From assembly GCA_963676045.1 (NCBI GenBank), contig OY780938.1:1530786-1594785 (forward strand): DNA of 64,000 nt, given 5' to 3'. Source of the DNA: Methanogranum sp963676045. Lineage in GTDB: Archaea; Thermoplasmatota; Thermoplasmata; Methanomassiliicoccales; Methanomethylophilaceae. Both the position numbers and the translations under genes were made by a program. Below are positions 52,823-62,100 of the stretch, piece by piece; the stretch's first letter is position 1; each line of letters starts with the position of its first letter. The notes below the pieces were generated by a model that saw nothing but the letters and a program-made list of their open reading frames with translations, made no database searches and was not told the origin of the DNA.

Positions 52823-53506
52823 ATGGAATGGGTAATAACGGATTGGTCTCCTTTTTGGATATCCCTGAAGGTAGCTGGATTCGCAACAATATTCGCAGTC
52901 GTGCTGGGAATATTGGCGGCATGGCTCGTCAACAGAGTAGATAGAGGAAAGGCATTTTTGGATGCAATATTCATAATACCTCTGATACTACCTCCCACTG
53001 TACTAGGTTTTCTGATACTTGAGACTGTATCGATACACAGCCCGATCGGGGTTTTCCTTTTGGATATAGGTGTCAAGCTGACCATGAATTGGAAAGGGGC
53101 CGTATTGGCTTCAACGATAGTGGCCTTTCCGTTGATGTATCGTGCTGTTAGAGGTTCATTAGAGGCCTTTGATGATAATATGCTGAACGCGGGAAGGACA
53201 TTGGGCATGTCGGAGAGGTCCATGTTCATATCGATCATAATACCGAATATAGTGCCAGGCATAGTGGCAGGCACGATACTCTCATTTGCAAGGGCTCTTG
53301 GTGAATTCGGTGCAACAATGATGGTCGCAGGTAATATAATCAACAAGACCCAGACGATGTCAATAGCAGTTTGGTCCGCCTATTCTGGCGGCGATATGCA
53401 ACTTGCATATAATTGGGTCATAGTCCTGGTAGCGATATCGTTGACCGTGATAGTGATAATGAATTGGATAACCCATAGGCAAAAGAGATTGATGAGAGGG
53501 AAATGA
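52823..53506 (+). CDS. modB: Molybdate ABC transporter permease ModB
   Basis: A 227-residue permease with about five membrane helices. The EAA-type loop LNAGRTLGMSERSMFISIIIPNI is present in part near residue 130, and IIPLILPPTVLGFLIL is typical of ModB. It forms a dimeric channel energised by ModC. GGTGT precedes ATG 52823, and modC begins directly at the stop. Confidence 0.94.
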   Translation: MEWVITDWSPFWISLKVAGFATIFAVVLGILAAWLVNRVDRGKAFLDAIFIIPLILPPTVLGFLILETVSIHSPIGVFLLDIGVKLTMNWKGAVLASTIVAFPLMYRAVRGSLEAFDDNMLNAGRTLGMSERSMFISIIIPNIVPGIVAGTILSFARALGEFGATMMVAGNIINKTQTMSIAVWSAYSGGDMQLAYNWVIVLVAISLTVIVIMNWITHRQKRLMRGK

Positions 53507-54559
53507 ATGTCGTTGCACGTCAAGATAAAGAAAAGGTTGGGAAATTTCAGTCTAGACGTTCAATTCGATTCTGCAGATGAGACAATAGCGCTGCTTGGAG
53601 AATCTGGAAGTGGCAAGACGATGACCTTGAAATGCATAGCAGGGATAGAGAATCCAGATGAGGGCAGAATAATACTCAATGGCCGCGTATTGTTCGATTC
53701 CGAGAAAGGCATAAATCTACCTCCAAGAAAGCGCAAGGTCGGTATACTCTTTCAAAATTATGCATTATTTCCTAATATGACTGTTGAGCAAAATATAGGC
53801 ATAGGGATGAGGCGGACGTCTGAGGCCGATAGGAAGAAGAGAGTATCTGAGATGGTGGAACTCTTTTGTCTCAATGGTCTTGAAAAGAAACGCCCGCTAC
53901 AATTATCTGGAGGTCAGCAGCAGAGGGTAGCTACAGCGAGGATGTTGGCATCGGACCCGGACATAATCATGTTAGATGAGCCATTCTCTGCTTTGGACAG
54001 CCATTTAAGATGGAAGCTCGAGATGCAATTGACAGAAGACCTATCGAGATTCAAAGGCACCGTAATATTGGTGTCTCACAACAGGGATGAAGCATACAGG
54101 ATGTCGAAAAGAATAATCGTGATGAAGAACGGCAGATGCATGCAACCCATGGACAAGGAAGAATTTTTTGACGATCCGCATACCGTAGATGCTGCCATCG
54201 TGTCCGGATGTAAGAATATTCTACCTGTATCGAAGGTAGATGAACATCATGTGAAGGTAATACCATGGAATATTGAATTAAAGACACAAAATATAGTTCC
54301 TGATGATGTTTCTTCAATCGGTATACGTTCGCATTTCATGACTACAAAAGCAAATGTGAATACAATATCATGCACAGTCCAGAAGGTAATAGAGAGTCCT
54401 TTTGAATTTTCAATAATTTTATCGGTGGATGTATCGACATCTCGTGAGAGGGAGAATTCACTTTATTGGGAGATCCAGAAATCAATAGAAGCGCCCATGG
54501 TGGGGGATAGGATTTCATTGCATGTTCCAGAGGATCACATATTGTTATTGGTCTTATGA
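53507..54559 (+). CDS. modC: Molybdate ABC transporter ATP-binding protein ModC
   Basis: A 350-residue ATPase: Walker A GESGSGKT, Q-loop FQNYALFPNMTV, signature LSGGQQQR, Walker B MLDEPFSAL and the switch histidine in VSHNRDEAYRM. Residues from about 240 form a C-terminal regulatory domain that may bind oxyanion (TOBE-like; IRSHFMTTKANVN). It directly follows modB. Confidence 0.94.
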   Translation: MSLHVKIKKRLGNFSLDVQFDSADETIALLGESGSGKTMTLKCIAGIENPDEGRIILNGRVLFDSEKGINLPPRKRKVGILFQNYALFPNMTVEQNIGIGMRRTSEADRKKRVSEMVELFCLNGLEKKRPLQLSGGQQQRVATARMLASDPDIIMLDEPFSALDSHLRWKLEMQLTEDLSRFKGTVILVSHNRDEAYRMSKRIIVMKNGRCMQPMDKEEFFDDPHTVDAAIVSGCKNILPVSKVDEHHVKVIPWNIELKTQNIVPDDVSSIGIRSHFMTTKANVNTISCTVQKVIESPFEFSIILSVDVSTSRERENSLYWEIQKSIEAPMVGDRISLHVPEDHILLLVL

Positions 54560-54699
54560 GATTCCAAAAGCATCTCATTTAGTTATGCACATGTGATCTA
54601 TTCTGTTAATTATGAATTTATTTTATCAAATATAGTATATTTTCAAAATTATCATAATGCAATTTTATTTTACAATCACAAATCGATAAGTATATATTA

Positions 54700-54713
54700 T
54701 CAAACATGTTTGA
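54700..54713. promoter_or_regulatory. Palindromic operator of the TetR-radical SAM operon
   Basis: TCAAACATGTTTGA is a perfect 14-base palindrome just after a TATATATTA box (54691-54699) and just before the likely leaderless start at 54721. A repressor bound there would block transcription, consistent with TetR autoregulation. Confidence 0.6.
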
Positions 54714-54720
54714 AACATGT

Positions 54721-55287
54721 ATGAAAGGAAAGGATACCAAAGAGCTCCTCATAACAACATCGATGGACCTTCTTAGGAATTCAGAAGATATCAACAATGT
54801 CACTGTCAGGGATATAATCGGAAAGGCGGGTGTCAACGTCTCGATGATAAACTATCATTTCGGCTCCAAGGATGAGTTGATCAAGATAGCACTCTTAAGA
54901 CTGATCGAGGAGAAGGCAAACGACATGGTCGTCGTATGCAATAACATGGAAGATCCGAGGGTGGCGCTCTTCCAATATCTGAACGATATGACGGAGTCCG
55001 TCTTAAGTACCGAGAAGTACACCAGAGCGATAATGCCGGCAGTGTTGTTGAAGGACCCTATAGCAGTACCGGAATACATAGTTCCTTTAATATCGGCTTG
55101 TTTCCATGGAAGTAGACCCTTGCAGGAATGTAGATTGATCGCGTTCGAGATCATCACCTTTCTACAGATGATATTCTACCGTATGCATGATTTCTCTATG
55201 TACACGGGGATCGACATCAATGATAAGGACACGAGGTCCAAATTGATCTCCGATCAGCTTGACATATTCATAGGCAAGGCGATCTGA
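54721..55287 (+). CDS. TetR-family transcriptional regulator
   Basis: About 188 residues with a TetR helix-turn-helix (ELLITTSMDLLRNSEDINNV, TVRDIIGKAGVNVSMINYHF, GSKDELI). The C-terminal half is helical and shares FYRMHDFSMYTGIDINDKD with the paralogue at 38957 (FYRSDEVRRYSGLDFTDEP). ATG 54721 is favoured because the TATA box is about 26 bases upstream; ATG 54706 lies inside the palindrome. The stop overlaps the radical SAM start (TGATG), so the two proteins are functionally linked. Confidence 0.86.
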   Translation: MKGKDTKELLITTSMDLLRNSEDINNVTVRDIIGKAGVNVSMINYHFGSKDELIKIALLRLIEEKANDMVVVCNNMEDPRVALFQYLNDMTESVLSTEKYTRAIMPAVLLKDPIAVPEYIVPLISACFHGSRPLQECRLIAFEIITFLQMIFYRMHDFSMYTGIDINDKDTRSKLISDQLDIFIGKAI

Positions 55288-56381
55288 TGGACAACAATGA
55301 ACTGACTGGATATTTCGATAGGTATTCCAAGGGCCTGATTTCGAAGGTCCTAATAAGGTCATTGAAGGATCCCAAGGAGATGGCCTTCATCTTGGGTTTC
55401 GGTCGTTCGGTCAGAAGGGCCAACGCCATTCGCTGTGGATATGAGGAACAGGGCCTGCATGTGCCGCCATTTCTGATATCCAGTATAACCACGTCATGCA
55501 ATCTTTTCTGCAAAGGATGTTATGCGAGGAGCAACGGCATATGCGGTAATCCTGTAAGGCCGGAACTCTCGTCCGAGGATTGGAGGTCAATATTCAACGA
55601 GGCCAAGAGAATGGGTGTGATATTCAACATACTCGCCGGTGGAGAGCCTCTGATGAGGCGGGATGTGATAATGGTCGCCGGGGAGATGAAGGACATGGTC
55701 TTCCCGATATTCACGAACGGTACGGCTATAAATGAGGGCTATGTCGATCTTTTCGATGAGAACAGGAATCTGATACCCATATTGAGTTTGGAAGGCGGCA
55801 GGGATACGACCGATATGCGTAGAGGGGAGGGGACATTCGATATTGTGAAATCGAAGATGAAATGTCTCAAAGAAAGAGGTCTTTTCTTTGGTGTATCATT
55901 GACAGTCACAAGGGACAACATGTTAGAGGTCATGTCGGATGATTTCATTACATCGATGAGGTCTTCTGGATGCAGGATAGTGTTCTATATAGAATTCGTT
56001 GACAATGAAGGCTGTTCCAGACATCTCGCTCTAGATGGGGCGTATCGTGATGAAATGAAAAGCAGATCGGCCATTATCAGAGAAAGATACAGGGATGTAT
56101 TATTTATGTCATTTCCAGGCGACGAGAGTGGTTTTGGAGGTTGTCTTGGAGCAGGCAGAGGTTTCCTACATATCAATCCATATGGTGATGCAGAGGCCTG
56201 TCCAGCGTCTCCCTTTTCGGACGTCAACGTCAGGGATTCCGGATTCGAGGCTGCACTCAGATCCAGATTATTCTCCCAATTAAGGACCAATGGCGTTCTC
56301 GCAGGATATCATGAGGGAGGGTGTGCACTGATGGAACGCAGGGAAGAGGTGAATGCGATATTGCAGGGGATATCCAAATGA
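55287..56381 (+). CDS. Radical SAM protein with SPASM-like C-terminus
   Basis: A 364-residue radical SAM enzyme. The cluster motif is CNLFCKGC near residue 71, then LAGGEPLMRRDV. The C-terminal part has FGGCLGAGRGFLHINPYGDA followed by EACPASPFSDVNV and a late GGCALM, a cysteine set like that of SPASM/twitch auxiliary clusters. The substrate is unknown; no peptide precursor is seen next to it. It is not NifB, which has a different cysteine pattern and a NifX tail. It is co-transcribed with the TetR gene. Confidence 0.83.
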   Translation: MDNNELTGYFDRYSKGLISKVLIRSLKDPKEMAFILGFGRSVRRANAIRCGYEEQGLHVPPFLISSITTSCNLFCKGCYARSNGICGNPVRPELSSEDWRSIFNEAKRMGVIFNILAGGEPLMRRDVIMVAGEMKDMVFPIFTNGTAINEGYVDLFDENRNLIPILSLEGGRDTTDMRRGEGTFDIVKSKMKCLKERGLFFGVSLTVTRDNMLEVMSDDFITSMRSSGCRIVFYIEFVDNEGCSRHLALDGAYRDEMKSRSAIIRERYRDVLFMSFPGDESGFGGCLGAGRGFLHINPYGDAEACPASPFSDVNVRDSGFEAALRSRLFSQLRTNGVLAGYHEGGCALMERREEVNAILQGISK

Positions 56382-56455
56382 ACAATAGTTGTTGATATCT
56401 TTTTACGACCATCATAAACACTTTATTTTTATATCCTGGATTATATTATTCAGTC

Positions 56456-57586
56456 GTGTCCGATGACCGTGAAGTTCTGAGATATGGCCATTATGTAACA
56501 CTCAATAGATATGCGATAGTGCCAACGGCCTGTTTCATAATGTTGGGGTTCCTCCTCATAATGATGGCAATGTGGTCATTGCGTTCCTATACGGACCCCA
56601 TGATGGACCACGACACTTACAATCTTATGAGGGTGATAATGTCCTTGGTTACCATAATCTTCTCTCTCGAGGCGATGAGATGCAGATGCATATCCGAAGG
56701 AATGCTGCTTCTGATGGCGGGCCTATCATCACTGATATTCTCCATATCCGAGGTGAGTTTCGGCAGCACCGCTCTGAGCATAACGTACATATTCTTCTCT
56801 GCTGGATTCTTGAGCAGCGGATACGTCTTCTATAAGAGAAAGCAGATGTTGATAACTGCTGGAACATTGGTATTCTCATTATCCATACTACTCCCTCTTT
56901 TCTTCAATGATCAATATGACCTCATCACCGGAGTAGGATTCATGATATCTGGGCTGGTATTCCTTATCAATGGGTGTTATGACACCATAAGGATAGGCAG
57001 CGGGAAGGAGATCGAGAGGTATGTGGGATACAAGGACGTCTGTTCCAAAGAGGAATATGCGCACATGCTCGTATCCACTGCAGGAATACTGTCATTCGCC
57101 ACTTTATCCTTGGTGCTGGGATATTACGTTCTCGATACAAGCGGGTACAGTACGTCGCTATATGTCGTGAAATTCCTGTTGTCAATCGTAGTGATAATGT
57201 TCGGTATATATGCTCTCGGCAACGGTATCGTTGCGGAGGGCCTCATGATGTTCATTCTGGCACTGTCTACTTTATCTGGTTCTATCCTCTCTTTGATGCA
57301 CATGGAGAGCCCTGCTTCGTTGGATATGATCCTCTCCATGGTCTATATTGCGCTATCCATAGGATTTTTCATAAAGAGAGACATATTGCTTTTCACAACA
57401 TGCGTATTGATATTCATCGTTCTATTCATGGAATCTTTCACGCATCATGCTGAGATGTTCGAGATAGCGATAACGATACTCAAAGCGATATCCGCATACA
57501 TTGCTATAGCCGCACTTCTGTTCTTCGAGACCGGGAAAGAGGTATTGCCAAGGAACATTAAATTAAGAGATAGGGAGGGAGCATAA
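56456..57586 (+). CDS. Internally duplicated membrane protein, copy 1
   Basis: A 376-residue protein of an unrecognised family with about ten to twelve membrane helices in two similar halves. Each half has an EGxxxxxxxLSSLxxSI block (EGMLLLMAGLSSLIFSI and EGLMMFILALSTLSGSI) and ends near a GKE motif (SGKEIERYVG; ETGKEVLPRN). The start is GTG 56456, about 30 bases after a TTTTTATATCC box, fitting a leaderless message. The next gene is a full-length paralogue of identical length. Confidence 0.7.
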   Translation: MSDDREVLRYGHYVTLNRYAIVPTACFIMLGFLLIMMAMWSLRSYTDPMMDHDTYNLMRVIMSLVTIIFSLEAMRCRCISEGMLLLMAGLSSLIFSISEVSFGSTALSITYIFFSAGFLSSGYVFYKRKQMLITAGTLVFSLSILLPLFFNDQYDLITGVGFMISGLVFLINGCYDTIRIGSGKEIERYVGYKDVCSKEEYAHMLVSTAGILSFATLSLVLGYYVLDTSGYSTSLYVVKFLLSIVVIMFGIYALGNGIVAEGLMMFILALSTLSGSILSLMHMESPASLDMILSMVYIALSIGFFIKRDILLFTTCVLIFIVLFMESFTHHAEMFEIAITILKAISAYIAIAALLFFETGKEVLPRNIKLRDREGA

Positions 57587-57587
57587 T

Positions 57588-58718
57588 TTGTCAGATATAG
57601 AAGTGGATATAGAGGATATCTATTCCAAAGAGAAAAAGGTGTTCGGAGATGAGGCGACGTTCTTATCGGTGACGGCATTCCTGCTCATCGGCCTCCTTAT
57701 GATATGGGCGGGATTGAATTATCTCAATGGTTTCTGGCACTTCATGGAGGTGGATGATGGTGCATATGATGTCACCAAGTCGATAATATCTGCATTCGTG
57801 CTCATATTCTCGATGCATATGTTCTCGCGCAATCTGATAACCGAAGGGATCGTGGTGATGTTCACAGGGATATCCTCATTGTCATTCTCCATCGGCGCGT
57901 TATTCCTGAATGTACAAGGCTATGAGATATTGGACATAATATTCTCGATAGGGATATATCTCGCGGCATTGATGTTCATAAGCAGGAAGAATTATCTGCT
58001 GGGTATTGCTTCGCTGTCCTTCGCGGTAAGCATATCCTTCGCCTATGCCATAAAAACCGATGGTCTGAATGTCCTCGTCGGTGCAGGCCTCATGATCTCA
58101 GGTGTTTTCTTCACATATTATTCGCTTGGGAACTTGATATTGGGTGAGACTGGGAAGAATGTATTCCGTGTGACCCAGAACAGGAGCGAATCGATCTTAA
58201 AAGAGGGGCGTGACAGGCCGTTCGAGCTTGTTATCGTCGCGGGTATGTACACTTTCGCTACATTGACCTTGTTGGTAGGATACCAATTCATGTTCGTAGA
58301 CTACACATCCGTACCTTATTGCGTAGCAGAATTCTTTCTCTCTATGGCTGTGATGTTCTTTGCATTGTTCGCGTTGGTCAGAGGGATGATACCAGAGGGG
58401 ATAATGATGTTGATGTTCGGGCTTTCATGTTTCATATTCGCGACGGTTGTGATATTCGGATATGTGCCGTCATCATTGGTGGACATAATATCCTCCATAG
58501 TACTGGGGATAACCGGAATAGCTTTCCTTCTGAGAAGAGAGATCATGTTATCGATGATATCTTTCCTGTTCTTCATCGGTGGAATCACAGAATCAATATT
58601 TCATTTATATGTCCTGGGCGGCGTATTCATCACACTAATGGGCATAATTGCATCATATTACGCGGTCAGCAAATGGGTTACGATGGAGACGGGGAAAGAG
58701 ATCTTGCCTGTAAGATGA
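57588..58718 (+). CDS. Internally duplicated membrane protein, copy 2
   Basis: A 376-residue paralogue of the preceding gene, one base after it and starting with TTG behind GGGAGC. The halves again carry EGIVVMFTGISSLSFSI and EGIMMLMFGLSCFIFAT, with ETGKNVFRV at the end of half 1 and ETGKEILPVR at the end of half 2. A short cytosolic N-terminus is acidic. The four related halves suggest a heteromeric membrane complex. No function is known to me. Confidence 0.7.
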   Translation: MSDIEVDIEDIYSKEKKVFGDEATFLSVTAFLLIGLLMIWAGLNYLNGFWHFMEVDDGAYDVTKSIISAFVLIFSMHMFSRNLITEGIVVMFTGISSLSFSIGALFLNVQGYEILDIIFSIGIYLAALMFISRKNYLLGIASLSFAVSISFAYAIKTDGLNVLVGAGLMISGVFFTYYSLGNLILGETGKNVFRVTQNRSESILKEGRDRPFELVIVAGMYTFATLTLLVGYQFMFVDYTSVPYCVAEFFLSMAVMFFALFALVRGMIPEGIMMLMFGLSCFIFATVVIFGYVPSSLVDIISSIVLGITGIAFLLRREIMLSMISFLFFIGGITESIFHLYVLGGVFITLMGIIASYYAVSKWVTMETGKEILPVR

Positions 58719-59174
58719 TTTTTACTCACTGTTGATTTATTTTTACAATTATTGTATTTTTTGTCCGTAAAGGGACAAATAATTTTTTCATTCGATTAGA
58801 GAAATATACCCAGATGTTATTTTTATTGAGTTTAAATATTTCAGATTCGTCTTTTGTTTAAACCTAGAATTATACAAGATATCAAATTAAAAAATAGATT
58901 CGACTTATTTTTTTTGTAATAAATTTTAAACAAGGATTGTAATATGTTAAAGAAACGTTCTAGCCAGTATGGTAATCAATATATATTCTCAAATTAAAAA
59001 ATTAAAACGGTCGTATTAAATACAAAATATTGTAGCATGATACAAAGGTATATATAACAGAGGCCAGTAAGCGTTCATTAATCAACTGCTTAATTGGATG
59101 GGGGATATAAAACAGTTTGGATTCTAGTAATCGCAGCTATATCGTGAAAGCAGAATTGTTGAGGAGGGTTCGAT
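58719..59174 (+). promoter_or_regulatory. AT-rich intergenic region: terminator and promoter of the surface-protein gene
   Basis: TTGTCC-GTAAAG-GGACAA (58761-58778) followed by TAATTTTTT is a likely terminator for the membrane-protein genes. A GGTATATATAAC box at 59048-59059 and a GAGGAGGG ribosome binding site at about 59160 point to the surface-protein gene, with a leader of about 90 bases. The rest is very AT-rich and holds no gene I can see. Confidence 0.55.
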
Positions 59175-62100
59175 ATGCGTAATAAGATATCCGTAAGGTC
59201 GATGGTGATCTGTGCTTTATTTGTGGTAATGCTCTCTCTGGGCGCTATTGTGATAGGGTACGAGAAGGCCAACGATAAGGTACAGTTCTCATCTGGTGAA
59301 AGTTCAGATAGCGGCTCGGTATTCACCGTGACCTATTATGTGAGTGATTCGAGTGGTTGGGAGATTTATAAGACAGAGTATGTGTCAAGCGGATATGCTA
59401 CAGAATCTTCTCTGAATCCCGCCGATTATGGATACACATCCTTCCTGGGTTGGTACACGACCCAAACTTACGATCCCAGCAATACTTTGACAGATCGTTT
59501 CGATTTCAACAATCAGATAACAGGAAATATCAGCTTATACGCTCAATTCAGCGACAAATATCTTGTGACCTTCACAGATAAGGACGGCTCCATATTCAAG
59601 ACCATGTTGTGCAATCCTTCGGAGTCCATTTCCTCCAGCACTCTTACAAGCATTGCAAAGAATCTCTCGCCTCCTTCCGGTAAGATATTCGATCATTGGT
59701 ATTACGGCAGCAGTACCGTAGTTACAGGTAGCATTGTCGTCAACAGCAATCTCGACATCAAGCCCTCATTCGTAACAGCGTATTATGTGGTGTTCGTTTC
59801 CTCAGGTACTCAGGTGGACCCGCAGATAATAGCTACAGGTAATCTAGCTACGAAGCCGACAGATCCAACCAGAAGCGGATACACGTTCAAGTACTGGTCT
59901 CTTACCGATGGTGGCTCCGAGTATAGCTTCAGCACGTCTGTGACAAGCAATACCGTATTGTATGCCGTATGGACAGCAAATACCGTTCAATACGAAGTGG
60001 CATATTGGTTTGAGACGGCAAATGCAATAACAGTGGCATATGATAGTAGTAATCCTAATTCGAAATATTTCGATAATGGTAATTTCAGCTACTATGGCAG
60101 CAGTGCTACCAAGTATGCTGCTGCAGGATCAACAATAACATTCACAGAGTCAAATGTCAATTATTCGATAACTGGTGGCAAATTTTTGCGCAGTGATACT
60201 ATTGTAGTGTCCGGAACAGGTACCTCAGTTGTCAATGTGTATTTCTACAGAGTATCATACACCTATACTTTCGATATAAGCACATATTCGGGTTCCGGAA
60301 CATTTACTTCCACCATGGTTTGGAATGGTGTCACTTACACTTCGGGTGGAAGCGCATATTCATTCACAGCAAAACTCGATCAAGACATATCTGGTCTTTG
60401 GCCTTGTTTGAACGATTCTGCTAATAATATAATAGCTTCAGTCAAATCTGGCGGATGGTCTGGTTCAACTACAACATATTATTTCATAGGTTGGGACCCC
60501 GACTTCTCATCTAGCACCTTTGTCACAAAAAGATTCACATTGACCACGGACATGATTCCAGTCGATGGTAAAAATGGTAGTGTTGTTGCACTTTGGAGCA
60601 GCACTCCCACCTTAAGATATGTGAACTATTGGTTCGAAGTAGTAGATGGCAATACATATGGTAAAGAAACGACCACATATAACAATACAAGTTATTATCT
60701 TTCAAGCTATACTCAAAGTTATTACACATCCAGCAATTCACTGAATCCTAAGAATATAACTGGATTGACATATATAGGTGGAGGCAGCAGTGGAAACACT
60801 TCTGATTTTTATTATAATTACAACACCTATGTCTATACTTTGAATTACATGGGAGCAGGGACCAATTCTGTCACTTCTTTGAAATATACTCAATCTTTGA
60901 TAGAACCTCAGGACCCTGTATATTCAGGGTATGTGTTCCAGGGGTGGTATACAAGTGCGACATTTGCAGGTGATGCCTATGATTTCACAAATGCAAAGAT
61001 GCCTAATAATAATCTAACATTGTATGCTAAATGGACTATCAACGGACATATTGTCACATTAGTATTTGATAATGGAACTACCACCACGGCACCAATAAAT
61101 TCCAATGGTACTGCCGATCTGACTTCATATTATCAAGTTGGTACTTTATACAACACAGGTTCAGTTCCGGGGGATAGCGATTATTATGGCATATTCCAAG
61201 GATGGAGCTGGGACGTATCCACTGGAGATGGAAGCACAATACGCGTGATGTATTATGACGAGATCGTCGTGACCAAGGATATAACGCTATATCCTGTTTG
61301 GAAGACGGCTGATTTCACGGTCTCGTATACGGATGGTACAACGACGGTCAACGATTCGAATCATTACAAATACGGTGTCACAGTGATGGCAGGACAATAT
61401 CCATCTGGATTGAAGACGCCTGATACAGGTAAGGTATTCGTTGGATGGTCCATGACAGTGGGATCCAATACAGTAAGGGTCTATCCAGGTAATACTTTTG
61501 TAATAACTGCGGATACTGTCCTTTCTGCTGTATATGTGAGTGAGAGTCTTGCAGTCAAGGTTGTTCTGCACTCAGGAGATAACAGTGCAGGCGGAACGCA
61601 GTCAGTTTCATTCTATATACAAAAAAACGGGACATACACTTTGCCGGATTCGAGCGGTTTGTTCAGCTACACAGGACATACTGCATCAGGATATTGGAAG
61701 GATTCCTCAGGCAATCAATATAATTTCGGAAGGGTACTGACAACCACAGAGATAGCCAACTTGATCAGTGGCAATAAGATAGATTTCTATGCTCTTTGGA
61801 CCGCAAACACATACGCAGTCTCATTCGACGGCAATGGATATACAAGCGGTTCGATGACCAATCAGTCGTTCACATACGATGTATATCAGAATCTGACATC
61901 GAATGGATACAGCAGGACAGGATACACCTTCTCCGGATGGAGCACAACTCCGAACGGAGCTGTGGTCTATGCCAACGGGGCCAATGTTGGAAACCTCGCA
62001 TCTGTGAATGGTGACACCGTGAAGCTTTATGCAGTATGGCATGTGAACAGTTACAATGTCACAATAGATCTCAAAGGAGGATCTGCTGTACCTATAGGTT

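Noticed and set aside
55287..56381. NifB
   Set aside because: The radical SAM motif and SPASM-like tail do not match NifB, and there is no NifX-like C-terminal domain.
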